In this document: positions 23,738-39,608 of the stretch, in pieces
Position numbering within the stretch: the stretch's first letter is position 1
How the letters are laid out: every line of letters starts with the position of its first letter
NCBI GenBank assembly: GCA_021613535.1
Contig: CP075497.1
Coordinates: 8,370,001-8,434,000 of the forward strand
Direction of reading: 5' to 3'
Source of the DNA: Adineta vaga
Taxonomy: Eukaryota > Rotifera
DNA length: 64,000 nt
Translations under genes and position numbers: made by a program
The notes under the pieces: model-generated
Database searches by the model: none
Seen by the model: only the letters and a program-made list of their open reading frames with translations
Told to the model about the DNA's origin: nothing

Positions 23738-26640
23738 ATGAAATTACAAGATAAAACTATGTTTCTTTTCATCAATATACTGTTGATGTTTTGTATACGA
23801 CTAAGTAATACATATGATCCGACTATAACTGATTTGGATCTATACGGATCAATGCTAGTCGCAAATCAATATTTTATTGTTTCAATCGTTAATCGAACTT
23901 ATCCGTCATTTGCTGTTTATCGTCCATATTTGTCGAATGAATTTTGTACTTTTAATGTGAATATTATACCTATCGGTCAAACATATGTTATGCAATTGGC
24001 CATTCCTGATGGAATATCTCCTGTATCGAATGTATTCTTTTATCAAGGTATATCAATGGGAAGTGGTAGTGACGGAAAAACTGTCGTCGTTAAGATTACA
24101 ATTATTTCCATGTCCCCTTGTAGTTATACATCAAAGTTTTATCAAGTACGAATCAACGCACCAGATGATTATTCTGCATTCGGTATTAATTCACTGGGTA
24201 CCATTAGTATCTATTTGGATAATTTTTCGACGCATATGTATGATTTCAACAGTAATGCTAATAGTTGGGTGAATGGTGCACCAACAAAAATAAATTCCAG
24301 TTTTGTGTATTATGCAATGGATATCAGTAATAATCAATGGGGTGTCATTGTAGGTGTTTTACCATATAGTGGATTTTATATTCCTACTGTATGTTTGATT
24401 ACATTCAGCGCATCTGTCAATCCTGCAATTGCGAATTATGCTGTACAAGAAGTCGTCAAAGTACCAATAGAATTTCCTTGGCAAATAAAGAAAGCACGTT
24501 CTGTCACTGCAACAAATGATTTTGATCCAATGTATGATATGTCTGTATCAATCAATAATAATGGTGATGTTTTAGTTGGTGTACAATCAATGAACACTGT
24601 ATATCATTTATATGTCGATCCAATTAATCTAACAAAGATCATATTTAAAAGTAGTCGAATAGCTAGTACGACAAAGTCGGGTCTAGGTTTTGGTAAAAAA
24701 GTTGCTTGGTTAGATGATACAACAGCGGTTATCTTGGCAAATAATGTTTCACTCGATTATACAGATTGGTATTCAAGTAAAATTGAAATCTATGATTTAA
24801 GTGGTGGAAATGAATTAAATAATACACAAGAACCTTTTTCATCATTTCCAACGGCTATACAATCAAGATATTCAATATTTACAAATCATATTATTTTAAT
24901 GGCTGCTTCCTATAATCGTTCAATTATTTTCATGGATTCAGCTGGTTCTGTTTATATCGTCTTACCATCTCCATCAGGTTATTATTCTGCAACACATATT
25001 GGAAATGTTCTTGGACCAAATGTATATTTTTCTTCACCATCACTTTGTCCTGCAGGTTTTATTAAACAAGGATCTGCGCAAGGAAAACATCTTTTCGATA
25101 CTTGCGCAATTTGTCCTGTAGGTACATATAATCCTGGTACAGTTAATACAACGAATATCTGTATCGCATGTGATACAACAAAATACTTTTGTCCATTTGG
25201 ATCTGTTGCAGAAATTCCATTGGAATATACGAAACAAATAAGTCAAGCAGTAGCATTTCCAAAATCACCTGATATAACAGGATTTGAAGATATACTTTTA
25301 TTGAATATGTTCAATACAAATTTTGAAACGAATTGTTTAGTTACAACGCCATTTTTTTGGACATTATTAATGATTAGTATTGCAATTGTTTTTCTTGTGA
25401 CGATGGGCATTCTAAAACTAAGTGGCAAATGTGAAAATTTTCGAACAAAAGTTGAAATGATTTTCAAACATTTCGATATTATCAATGATGGAGAAGTATG
25501 TATCATTTTTTATTAAGAGATAGATATCTTAATTAAAATATGGAATTTGTTTTATTCTAGCGATGGATTAGTGGTGTCTTATCCATATCTATTCTTCTTA
25601 TTATTATATTTGCTGGTTTATTTACCAATTCATTTCTAAAACAATATCCAAAAGAAACATCTCAAGCACCAGCTTTTACTTGTGATGAATCACTACGTAA
25701 TTCACAATTCTCTTCACAAATGCAATCATTAGGTGCAGCAATTCCAACAGATGCTAAGAGAATATTTAACTTACTTGAAACACAATCATTCACTATGAAT
25801 ATTGGATTACTTAATACAATGGTTGATTTAAATGTAACTGTTGAAAAAACAATCGGTACAATTACTGAAACTCTTTCACGAGATATTTCCGTACCAACAA
25901 ATGGTTGTATACTTATTTCATTTAATTTATCAGCAACTATAGCTGTTGTTACTATTAATATATCAGGTTCGCAAGCTATTGGTGGTATTCGAATTGGTTT
26001 GTATGGTTCTGAAATCGTTGAAAATAATAATAGAGTTCAAGAACTAAATTTTTCCTCTTCATTTATATTACAAAATCAAACATTATCACAAGAACCATAT
26101 TTTAATATGGAATTAATTCAAGTTATTAATGAAACAAAATCTTTATCAGCAGCTGATCCATCACAATTTAGTGGTCTATGGATTCCAACATTTATTAAAG
26201 ATGATGATCGAAATTTTCAAACTCCAGATGAATATAAAAAATATCATACGCAATCTCAAACAACAGTAACCATTGATCTGACTCAAGCAGTCTATTATAT
26301 TTTTAATATCGAACAGCCGATTATCAAAACAGCAAGTGTTATTTTTAAGAATATTCTTTTTGCATCAATGTGTATGGAAATATTTGCATTTGCTTTTCTA
26401 TTTTTCAAATTAACTATTGCACCAATATGCGGATTGATTAGTAAATGTATTTGGCGAAAGGATGCGGAAACAAAAGAAGAAGATGGAAGTGGAAGTGAAA
26501 GCGAAAAAGAAGAAGAAGAAGAAGAGAATGAAAGTAGTGATGATGATGATGATGATCAAGATAATGTCGAAGAAATACCCAAGGAAATGGCATTTGAAAC
26601 TGCAAACAATAAGTGGTATCAACATAATACGAAAACTTAA
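23738..26640 (+). CDS. Unrecognised three-pass membrane protein, copy B
   Basis: Two exons, 23738-25495 and 25561-26640, give 945 aa. It is a tandem paralogue of copy A: the same signal peptide, a similar DLDLYGSMLVANQYFIV opening, the Cys box from about residue 437 with CPxGTYNPG, CxxCDTTKYFCPFGS and then ISQA and GFEDILLLNMFN, and three membrane helices in the same places. The intron falls at the same site and phase (after the xGE motif, before RWISG here and LWIGG in copy A). The cytosolic tail differs. Copy B ends in a strongly acidic Glu/Asp run of about 25 residues, where copy A is basic. This suggests different intracellular partners. Function is unknown. Confidence 0.85.
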
Positions 26641-26870
26641 CTTTTTATTTAATCGTCGTATCTTAGCTACTCGAACTATTTTGACAATTATTTAAAGCAA
26701 TTCTAAACTGATTTTTCAAAAGTAGTTAGATATTCTATATCATACGTTTTTTTTCTGTATCATTCTTAATTCTCTATTAAAATAAGAAAATAGACATTAC
26801 TATGATCTAAGTTTTCCATAACAACAAATTAATATTTGTGTTTTTCTTTTTAAATTATTTTCAAATTCGA

Positions 26871-27545
26871 ATGTCTGTATCTCAGATAGATACGATTGAA
26901 TCTAGTTGGACACAGGAATCTGATCCAAAAGATGATCATAATTTTACTCATCCAAGAGGCTTTAATCCTATTATCTATCTTGAACAAGTACGACAACAAT
27001 CACGGCTAGATAAAATGCTTACATTACAAAAATCTCTTACTGATATGATACAATCACCATCGAATAAAGGACAACAACATGAAATTCTTCATATATCAGA
27101 AGATTTAAAAACTATACATTCAACTTTACTTACACTAACTGATTTCGATATTGAAAATGCAACCCGATATGGAAAAGAGATCATCATGATTATAATTAAT
27201 TTACTCTATTATGTAATTACTCAAATCGGTCAGACGAATATTCAAATTTCAACTTTAGAATCAATGCTTGCCTATATTCGAAATCTTATACATACAAGAT
27301 CTGTTCATATGCGAGAGATAACACCTGGTTCTTTATTAATTGCTTGGTATGAATTATCACATCTGATGTCAATTATGCAAATGGAATCCGAATTGAAAAT
27401 AACTAATAAAAAAGCGATTCAATTATTAAATATTGCTAATCGGACAGTTGCATGGGCTTATAAATATTTATCTACAGAATGGATTGATGATCTTGATGAC
27501 ATAAAGTATATCGATCGACATAGTATACCTTATACTTATGAATAA
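26871..27545 (+). CDS. Intronless gene of unknown function
   Basis: 224 aa from the first ATG. No signal peptide or transmembrane helix is clear. The sequence is mostly helical, with a Leu/Ile-rich middle region (about 95-190) suggesting a helical bundle. It lies 230 bp downstream of copy B in the same orientation. Codon use resembles neighbouring genes. No family was recognised. Confidence 0.6.
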   Translation: MSVSQIDTIESSWTQESDPKDDHNFTHPRGFNPIIYLEQVRQQSRLDKMLTLQKSLTDMIQSPSNKGQQHEILHISEDLKTIHSTLLTLTDFDIENATRYGKEIIMIIINLLYYVITQIGQTNIQISTLESMLAYIRNLIHTRSVHMREITPGSLLIAWYELSHLMSIMQMESELKITNKKAIQLLNIANRTVAWAYKYLSTEWIDDLDDIKYIDRHSIPYTYE

Positions 27546-27897
27546 AAACAGCAAGCAAATGAATTCTCTAATTATTTACTATGAAAAGAATATTCTTGTA
27601 AGATTATCAATACTTCTCATAATGAAGGACTAATGGATCAATAAAGTAAAGTTCTTATTTCTTAATGACAAGCAAAAACATTAATCTGTATATGTAATAA
27701 ATATCATGAATAATCATTGACATATTTTGACATCTTAATTCTCTTTTTTTCAAAATATAATAAAGAAAAAAAAGTATAAGATAGATTGCAAAAAGAAGAA
27801 AAAAGAAAGATATTTTTGTTACCATTAATAAAAAATCAACATTTGATAAGCATTTTTCTTTGCTACCTGTTTCGGTCTTTATATCGAACATAAGAAA
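27546..27897. other. Intergenic upstream of otopetrin
   Basis: 352 bp of A/T-rich sequence. The minus-strand open frame across 27655-27951 overlaps the otopetrin start and is rich in Phe/Ile from T/A runs, so it is not supported. Confidence 0.45.
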
Positions 27898-30800
27898 ATG
27901 AATGAAGATATAGTAAAAAAAGATTATCCGTCCGTTCGTGAAAAGATTCAAAGATTTAATATGCTTGGAAAAATCAATGGTGGTTTGACATCTTTATCAA
28001 CTAAATCAAGTTCATTAGTTAGTTCGATTAGTAGATCAACAATGAGTGAATGTGCTATGAATTCAAATGAAACGGATGATCAACATCCTCGATCAAATTA
28101 TACATCGATTACTACAATTGATTTGACATCTGATATACATCAAAAAAGATCAGCAACTCCATCAGAATCAGATTTAAATAATCCATCGAAAGAATCATTA
28201 ACAAATCCAAATTATACGGCATCAACTACAATGTGTAAAGAACAATCTCTTTCAACAGAGAGTATTGGCTTAGAAGTGATCGACGATGCAGAGATTCAAA
28301 ATAATTTAAAATGTTCAACACCACCGATGAATGATTATGAAGAAAATGAAATACGATGTAAATCAGTAGACTTGGAAACGATCATTCCATTACCAGCTCT
28401 ACCTCCACCGCTACCTTTAATGAATTCATTACCAACTTCTTCTCACGATAAACTCAAACGAACACTTCCAGTATCAAATTTTTTACTCGAAGCCGGTGCA
28501 TTACTTATTATTTTCATTCTATGCATGATACTCGTTTTAGCCATTCGAGAAAATGAGACTGATCTTCGGATTATTCTTCAGGTAAATTATTTCATGTTGT
28601 TAACAAAAATGAAATTTCTATAAGAATTTTCTTAAAGATTTTTCTTACAGGTATTTATTTTGTTTCGATCATTTGGATGATATGGTGCGCATTTGATATA
28701 ATTAAATTCCGTCGACGATGGATGAAATTAACATCAACAGCACATGATCAACATGAATATATGTCGATTGTCGAACGTTTTTCACATCATTTATCATATT
28801 TTCCTGATATTCATAATACGGGTGGTTTATTTATGAGAATTGGTGCAGGATGTAAGTATTATCTATAGAAGAAAAGATTGTTCTTCTTGAAAAAATCCAT
28901 TTTTAGTACTTTGTATGGGTAGTCTACTTTTAACTGTGATTGAATTGGCCAAAACTATGGAAACATTACGAACTGAACCAATACATCATCGAGATAGTTT
29001 GAATACTTATTCGAAATCATCTTTCATTGCTAAAACCATCACATATATCTTTCGTTTCTTTTTCCATTGTGTACAATTTACATTTTTGTTTCGATATGGA
29101 AATGTAAGTGATCAAATGGACATTCTTTACATTTTCATTTGTTAATGATATGATTTATCAAATAGATTATTATTGATCGGTATCATTTTATTGCCAGAGT
29201 TGGCCTTATTCATATAATAATGGCGAATTTTTGCACTTGGTTCGAAGGTAAAAATAGAAAAGTTATCAAAATATTGATTCTATTTATTCTCTTTCTAGCA
29301 ATTGTTATTGAAACATTAGAAGAAATACATAAATACGGAAATACAAAATTAGTTAGTGCTCCAATGCAACTTAAATCAACCGAAAAGCTGATATTTGAAT
29401 CAGGTACGTTTACAGAACAAGATTACTAAATGACTGTGCGAAGGATGTGATTTATGAGTAGTCCATTCTTTTTTTTTATCGAAATTTTGATAAAAGTACA
29501 AAAATACCTTCAATGATTGTCAATAGATTATTTAAATGTGTACAATCAATTGAGATATATTTAACTTTTATTGAGTGATACAAAGTCGAAAATATATCAT
29601 TTAAGTTCACCTCGTACATTGTACCTAAAATCCAAAATTTTTAAAAACTCTCCTTTTATGAACATTAGAATGAAATTTATATATAATCATCATCTGAGTC
29701 TCTATGGAAAAGACTCGTTAGCTACCAAAGAGATTTCCTCATTTTTATTTTTCTTTCTAATCATAATCAATGTTCTGTATAGTTAATATGACTACTCCCA
29801 ATCACTTATCCATTGATACAATTAATTTCCTTGAAACTATTTCGTTAACAAGTTACTCTGGTGAATCAAACTCTACACACAATAATGCTACGACTCTTTT
29901 GGAATACATTGAACGCATGGAATCAGCCATGGGAACTTATTTATATCCATGTTTAATCGAATATAGTCTTATTTGTGTAACAGTATTTTATATTATGTGG
30001 CGCAATGTTGGTAAAAGTGAAAATCAACCATTTCTCCATTTTTCTGATCGTCATATCTTTACTGTAAATTGTTCTCGTGCATCCTATGGCTTATTATTTG
30101 GTGGTATTATTTTTCTATTAACTATCTTTACATTGATTCCAGCATTTATACTTGAATTTTCTAAAGCAGTTTTCATTACACATATTGCCGAATTGATTTT
30201 ATTGTTGACTTCATTGATAGTTGTTTGTATATCATTCTGGTTTACGACAAAACTTTATTATGATCGGCAAGCTCATGTGGATATTTTCGATGAAATTTTA
30301 ATTTTAATCACAACAGTTGGTGATTTTGCTTATTCGTTTTTCTGGTTATTTGCATCGATCTTTATAGAATCATATACAATTGGAATTCCACGAGGAGTTG
30401 AAATAGCTATTAGTTTAATAGCAATCTTTCAAACATTCTTTCAATCAGCTTTTATTTTGGATACATTAAAACGACGTACAAAGACAAGAAATGATATTCG
30501 TAAAAAACCAGGACGAGAACTGATAACTGCTCTATTATTAATCAATCTTGGTAAGATAAAAGATTCTTCTATCCTTGACGAAAACACATCAGATAGTTCG
30601 AAGATAATATATTAGATCGTTTATTTATCTAATAGATATATACCAAGATTGTGTGTTGATAGTTCGAACTTTTAATTATTCTTATAATTCTCAAATGAAT
30701 ATGATAGTTTATCTTAATTATTTCTCACACATTTCCCTGACTTTAGATGAAGATGTTTTTATTCGTCTATGACATTGACATCTTTCATGCATAAACAACT

Positions 30801-31150
30801 TCTATAATCTATACATAAATAATATCTATGATTGTCATGCTACATTTACAAGTGTCAAAATAATATGACTAAAGAATATCTTCGTTATTTATTTTTTTAA
30901 GAAAAATCTTTATCTTTTAGCTATATGGATGCATGATTCTTTATCAGCAAAAAAAGTTAATGTTAATCCATTGCAAACAGCTTATTATGATGAAACAACT
31001 TGGTCAATTATTCAAGCATTTACTTCTCCACTATCGATATTTTATCGATTTCATTCAAGTGTATGTCTTGCTGATATATGGCATGAAGTCTATCATGAAC
31101 ATCGATCTCATCAGCATAATCATATATCTAATCGTTTGAATCAACATTAA
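27898..31150 (+). CDS. Otopetrin-type proton channel
   Basis: Otopetrins are proton-selective channels with 12 membrane helices. Seven exons: 27898-28581, 28638-28851, 28907-29103, 29166-29247, 29299-29403, 29783-30550, 30921-31150. They give 759 aa with consistent phases. A polar cytosolic N-terminus of about 200 residues precedes the first helix. Family landmarks include TGGLFMRIGAG, IARVGLIHIIMANFCTWF, ETLEEIH, YLYPCLIEYSLI and, near the end, NPLQ-x8-TWSII followed by IFYRFHSSVCLADIW. Exon 2 uses an AAAG acceptor. The nearby ACAG acceptor would break the frame. Introns 5 and 6 are long (379 and 370 bp). Confidence 0.9.
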
Positions 31151-32265
31151 ATATTTTGAATTATAGATAGTTTACATATATACATATATCTCTAATAAAG
31201 AAAGAAAAAGAAACGCAATTCGGATGATAAAAGAAAGAAACATATATTCTTCTTTCTTGTTTATAATAATTATATTATATTTTCTTTTTTCCTTTCGTTT
31301 CCTCGTTTTTCCATTAAGATATATTGTATCTCAAGGTTAGATAATATTTTTTATTCTTTAGCATTATCCTAGATATCTAATAATTCTTCGTCATTCAAAT
31401 TCAATCGAACGAAACATGAGCTGTTGATAAAACATACAGGTATGTACGTAGGTCTATGAATACGATCTATCAATTCTGAAATTTCATCTTAGATTTTTTT
31501 ATTTGAACATTTGTATAAAGATGTCTCTTGTTTTTTTAATACATCTGTTTCTATCGACAGACAGATAAGAATAGATAACAATCTTATGTTTTGCACTTTT
31601 ATATACTGCGATATTGTTATCCAGGTGAGAATAGAATTTATCCGACGTATAATTGATGGTTATGTAAAGATTGAAGTGTACATGAAGAATTTGGTGGGTG
31701 TTTTGAACTACAAAGATTTTGAAGTAGTTGTGCTCTCTATGATACGATCAGAATGGAAATGAAAAGGATCATTTACTCATTTTCTCTTTTTTTATTTAAA
31801 TAACATATTATCAGTATCTTCAAATATATCATTAAGTACACTTAGTTTGATATCTAATCAAAATTTTCTGTGTAATTTTAAATTTTATTCAAAATTCTAG
31901 TCTCTGACGTTTCTATTCGACATATTTTTTTCATCAGTTGATAAATAGCGACATCATTTACTTGATTTGTTGTCTCTAATGATCAATAAAGAACATTGCC
32001 ATTTTCATTGTCATTATTTATATCTCTTCTCTCCTTCCCCCTTCATTTCATTCTTTTCATTACATTAATATTAATAGTTTTCTGAGTCAATAAAATCTAC
32101 TCAATAGATTAACTCATGTAAAACATCAGTGCATTTTTCTTCTTCTTTTTTTTAAAATTTTTATTGAAAATACGAGTGTTGTATATTATCATCTCAGGTA
32201 ATTTTTAGAACATTTCGAAGAATAGTTAGTTCGATGAACCTTTTGTGTTTTGTTGATTAGGCATA
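31151..32265. other. Intergenic between otopetrin and BTBD10
   Basis: 1.1 kb of A/T-rich DNA. The 83-codon open frame at 31511-31762 has no recognisable features and no neighbouring exon fits it. A TTGATTAG acceptor-like site at 32253-32260 lies five bases before the BTBD10 ATG, so a 5'UTR exon or a trans-splice site may be here. Confidence 0.45.
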
Positions 32266-34116
<1,851 letters not shown>

Positions 34117-34639
34117 TGTATGATGCGAGAATGTTTTTTCTTTCTTTTTTTCAATTGTATACTTCACGTTTCTTTTTCTATAACAAAAAACATGTCTCTT
34201 ATGTGTGCATATTCTCGCATGGAAGGTAATGAAGAAAAATGGATACTAAAAACTATTGTGTATTATGTATATATATATTAGGATATATTTAATTTAATTT
34301 TTAACATATATGTATGTCTTAAATATTACTTGTTTTTGTTTTCCCTTATTTTAAAAGAGAGAAATGAAATTTTCATGATGAAAAGTACGATATCTTAACA
34401 AGAATGAAGAAAACTCGACGTCATTGAGGATATGTACTGAAATGTCCTTGACGCGTCGCTATAATCGTAGACATATGTGGTTAAATACATCGATTGAATC
34501 CAACTGGTTGTTCTTTTTCTTCCATGTTTTATTCATACGTTTAACGTGTTCTCTACGTATTCGATTATTCATCATAATTTTGTCATAGAATAAAAGAAAA
34601 AGAAAACACGTACTAAAAAATTTGTCATGTGTACTTCAC
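34117..34639. other. Intergenic upstream of PERK
   Basis: 523 bp. It contains the BTBD10 3' flank and a TA tract at about 34267-34280. The PERK promoter is presumed here. No other gene is supported. Confidence 0.45.
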
Positions 34640-37600
34640 ATGATTGGTTTTACAAAATATTTTCATTCTTCTTCTTCTTCTAGATGTTTACCATCAATAA
34701 TCATTCTCATGTATAGACATCTTAGAAATGCTAATTTTCATCTATCTTTTTTCATTCGACAACATTTTTGGCCTTTACTTATTCCATCGATAGCTATTCT
34801 ATTTCTTGCATTTTGTCCACAAATATCTCAATCAATTCAAATAAATACTAATGATCATAATCGACATACAGCAAATCCCGATAGAACTGTAGTGAAACGT
34901 GGTCCACGTGAAATTCAATTGAAATCAACTCTCTCACCATTACCACTTTCAGTTCCACCACTATCATCAACACCGTCAACTACATCATTTGATGATTCAA
35001 TGTAAATAGAGATTTTGTTTTCTATTGAATCTTTGTAATTTTAAATCCTACTTCTCTTTTAGTCATACATTATATGTGATTTCTTTGGATGGTAAAATAA
35101 CTGCACTAGATGCTCGTGCTAATGGTCGTCAAATTTGGACAGCTGATACTGGTGCACCATTGGTTGATTCGAGTTTAAGTAAAATTGAAATATCTCGTGA
35201 TTCTCGATCTGTTCGTCTTATTCCATCGTTAATTGGTGGTCTCTATGAAAAATATGAAGAAGATGGACATGTTGAACCATTACCATTCGATGCTGATGCT
35301 TTACTTGATGCATCATTTAAATTACATGATGAATTAGTTATTAATGGTGGAAAACATATCGATACACTTGGTCTAGATTTACATACAGGACAAGTATGAA
35401 ATACTAAACGAGAAAACAAAACTTTTTATGATTCATTTTTGATTTAAATAGACTCTTTATTCGTTTTCAAAAGGTGAGCTAAAACATCCAAATACATTAG
35501 ATAATAATCGAACAACAACGGATAATAATGAACCTAAACCGACATTAATTGTTAAACGAACAACACAAACTGTTCGAGCACGAAGTGCACGAAATGGATA
35601 TGAAAAATGGAATTTCAGGTAAAAGATTCCCCATTTTTTTAAATTGAATTTCATTCATAGATATTATATTTAATCTAGTGTTTCTAATCATGAATTACTT
35701 CATTTACGTGCTCAGTCAAAACCTGTTGTTCTTGAACAAGTTGATGCTCATATTAATCGTGACATAGGTTTTTCTGGTAAAAGAAAACAACAATCTTTAC
35801 TTTCTTATGCGAATATTTGTTTATTATTAAGGTTATTTTCAATATCAATTACAAACTGGTGTTGTGTTAGCGTATGATAATACTAATCGAATTGTTTGGT
35901 CATCAGCAATTAACGCACCAATTGCTGCTGTATGGGAATTAAAAGATGGTCAATTAAAAGAAAAATCTTTATTTGAAACAACAACAACGTTAAGTTATGT
36001 TCCATCCGATGAATTGAGTAAATACTAATAGAATTATGATTATCGCATTTTCGATCTAAATTTTGCTTTTCTTTCCTCTAGCTGTTGCTGATGATGATGA
36101 TGATGAAAATTTCTCTTCTCCACCCATTTCTCGTCGTCTAGCATTTATTGGTGAATTTAATTCTACACCATATGTTATTGTATCACCCAATGTTCAAAAA
36201 GAATTAATATATGATGCACGTAAAAATAATGGTAAATATTTCAATTATTTCGTTTTCAAATCATAGCTTTTCTTTTGTCAGTTGCTGGATCAATCGGACA
36301 TAAACGACCTGTTCTATCTTCTTGGCATAAAGCCTATCAAAAACGTACTCTATCTATTGGTTCGGAAGTATCAGAAAATCGGCATCAACGCGCAATTAAT
36401 ACTGGTATATTCGAACATAATTATCCATTAGCTTTACGACCTGATACAACTGGATCACATCCATCAAATTCACTGCCATCTATTGTTGAAACATGTGATA
36501 CAGCTGGTTATTTAGAATTAATTTCTAATCCAACTGATAGTCGTTTAAAAGAAAAAAATGAAAAAGAATTAACAAAAAATTCTCATTCAAATTCAAGGAT
36601 CAGTATATCAACAAATACATTGAAAGTTTCAACTGTTATTCTTGGTGCTCTAATAATTATGTTAGTATGGTATAATAAACATAAAAAAGATGCAAAATTA
36701 TCGAAAGATTCGATGATCACAGAGAGTACTAGTAGCACATCAGTAACACCACCATCAACTCCAATCTATCATCAACTAGAATCATCTGTATCGATTCCAC
36801 CATTTCAATCGAGATATACCTTAGAATATGAACATGTAAGATTTCTTGGACGTGGTGGATTTGGTGTTGTATTTGAAGCAATTAATAAATTAGATGAACG
36901 ACGTGTTGCAATCAAACGTGTTTCATTAAAAAAGTAAGAATTATTTTGTAAATTTATTGTCAAATAATTATTATCCTTAAAATTTTTTCAAAGATCATCA
37001 GGAAAAGAACGTGCATTAAAAGAAATTCGATATCTAGCTGTTCTTAATCATCCAAATTTAATTCAGTATTATTATGCTTGGAATGAAAGCCCACCGATTG
37101 GATGGCAAGAAGAAGAAGATAAAACACTCTTAGTTCGAACGAATATGCATAACAGGTATATATGATTTCATTGTATATTGCAATCTCTTATTTCTCACGT
37201 ATTCTTTTTCTTTGCTAGAGATTCGTTGAGTACTTTTCCTACATCAGCAGCATCTGGTAATGATAGTGAATCTATCAATCAAATGAAATCATCCAAATTT
37301 TCTTGTATCTCTGCTGTATATGCAATGAAACCACCGACAACTTCTCCTCCACCATTATTTGACATAACATTTGATCGTTCCTCAAATCCACTGCGTATTG
37401 ATGAAGATTTCTCTTCAAATAGTGTTACCAATAATACTAATAAATCTGAAGAAGTTTCATCATCATTCTCCTCATCATCGAATGAAGTGAACAATCGTTT
37501 AGATGCAAATAATAATACAAAATCAACAAAACGTAATCGTTTATCCACAACAAAAAGTTCTCTTTCATCTTCGTCACCGTTCTTTGAACATTCATCTGAT

Positions 37601-38834
37601 TCATCCGTACTATCACACGAAGAAGAACATCTTCCGGAAAAAAATCAAACAGAAAGTGATGATGGAATTATATTTTTACATGATGATAAACGTTCATCAT
37701 CATCATCACCCGTACCATGTCAAACAACAAAATCTTTAAGTGAAACAAAGAAATTACTGACGAATGAAAAAGACATGCCACCAACATACTTTTATTTTGT
37801 TATGGAATTATGTCAACCGGAATCGTTACGTGATCGATTAACGCAAAGAAGTATTGATCGACATCAAGCTTGGTCTATTTTTGATCAAATTATCAAGGGT
37901 ATTGAATATATACATTCACAAAAACTAGTAAGATGATTGTAATTTTTTGTCTTTTTTTTTATTAATTTAATTTTTGAATTAGATTCATCGTGATTTAAAA
38001 CCAAATAATATACTTTTCTCACTGGACAATACCGTTAAAATTGGTGACTTTGGTCTTGTTTCGGCATTTGGTGAAGATAAATTAGCAAAAAAGAAGAAAC
38101 GAGATGATGACAAAGTTGATCTTTTACAACAACTTGAAACAATATCATCAACAACAGATGGTGGAGGTAATAATGAACTTGGTGGTACTATACTTTACAT
38201 GAGTCCAGAACAGGTATATTACTTTTACAATAAAGAGTTCTCGTTCATTCCAATGGATACAATACGTTACTTTTTTTTATTTCATAGATGCATCGTGAAC
38301 CATATAATCAAAAGGTTGATATCTATGCTATGGGTATTATTCTTTTTGAACTTCTCTATCCATTTTCTACACAAATGGAACGTATGCAAGCAATCGCAAA
38401 TGTTCGTTTACAAAATCCAGTATTTCCCGTTGATTTTGAACGTGATGGCAGCAATCGAAATCAATTAATTGTAAGTATTAACACAAAAGAAATCGAAATA
38501 TGACGTACTTTTAAATGATATTTTCTCTTTTGTCAAGTGTCGTTTGATTCGTTGGTTATTATCGTATTCACCACGTGATCGTCCACGAGCAACTGATTTA
38601 CGTCAAGATACATTCTATCAACGTATGTTACAATTGGAAATACCACATTTACTTTCACCTGATAATCGTCAACAAAATCAAACATTGATCAATGGACAAG
38701 ATCAAACACCTGTCTGTCAACAGCAACAACAACGTGGTCGAATATCTTCATCACCATTTCGTCGAACAGTATCATCATCAGCGCTTCAGTCTCATTTAGA
38801 ATCAGAAGCATGTGATATGGATTGTGCATCATAA
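34640..38834 (+). CDS. EIF2AK3: PERK, eIF2-alpha kinase of the ER stress response
   Basis: An ER-resident type I membrane kinase that phosphorylates eIF2-alpha when unfolded protein accumulates. Twelve exons: 34640-35001, 35063-35393, 35452-35618, 35679-35776, 35832-36017, 36082-36231, 36282-36933, 36994-37155, 37219-37927, 37983-38213, 38288-38470, 38538-38834. They give 1175 aa with consistent phases. There is an N-terminal hydrophobic leader (about 45-63), a luminal sensor with [13 protein letters not shown] and EKWNFS, and a membrane helix at about 547-566. The kinase has glycine loop [10 protein letters not shown] from about 621, Lys near 643, HRDLKPNN at about 941, DFG at about 961 and YMSPEQ. 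A Ser/Asn-rich insert of about 200 residues splits the lobes, as in other PERKs. The start could instead be the Met at 34709. Confidence 0.93.
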
Positions 38835-39174
38835 ACAAAAGCTCAATGATATATTTGCTAATTAAAAAATTCGAGCAACATTGCATATGATGTAATGATA
38901 TCTTTCATTCATTTTCCTTGTTCCTCTCTTTTTCTGTCAACTGTATATAGATTTTTTTTTCTTTTCAAAACACCATTAATCGTTGACTTGTCCTTTACAT
39001 TTTATTATTCTTTCATTTTATTGACTTGGGTATGGATTTCGATTCTTTTTGTTTGTTTGTTTGTTTGTTTATTATCCACAAAAAAAAGAGAGCAAGAAAG
39101 AAAAATGATAAATCGAACTCCTGTTGTTTGTCTTGGTATTTACAGATATAAGAGAAAATTATTTTGTAAGACTA
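38835..39174. other. Convergent 3' region, PERK / SUMO
   Basis: 340 bp between two 3' ends, with T-rich tracts and a (TTTG)n run near 39048-39070. No gene is supported. Confidence 0.5.
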
Positions 39175-39608
39175 TCACGTAGATGAGCCACCAACCTAAA
39201 ACAAATTCTCATATAAAAAGAACGAAAAGAGAAGAATTACGAAATATACTTGTTCTTGATAAACTTCAATTGTATCATTATCTTCCATTTCAAGGTGTTT
39301 GGGAGTTTCATCATCATTAATACGTTTACCATCGAAAAGAAATCTTCAAATAACATAAAAATCAAATAGGATAGATTTTAGTTTTCAATTGTTTGATTTA
39401 CCTTAGTGTTGCTACACTAACACCCTGTCGTTCTGCATATGATTTTTTCAATTTACCCATACTAGTTGTCATTTTAACTTTGAAATGAACTTCGCCTAGA
39501 AAGAATAAGAAATCAGATGATCTGAATAATTTCTTTCAAACTCATACTATTGTCTTGTCCAACAACACGAAGTTTAATATATTCTTCTTGTTTGTTCTCA
39601 GCTGTCAT
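39175..39608 (-). CDS. SUMO, small ubiquitin-like modifier
   Basis: A ubiquitin-like protein conjugated to lysines. Four exons on the minus strand: 39608-39548, 39495-39402, 39343-39250, 39195-39175. They give 89 aa. Motifs are [27 protein letters not shown] and the C-terminal QEQVGG. Three residues (SST) follow the di-Gly, so the precursor needs SENP-type cleavage. The last intron separates QEQ from VGGSST, leaving a 21-nt terminal exon. A pyrimidine (CT)n tract sits immediately 5' of the ATG. Confidence 0.95.
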
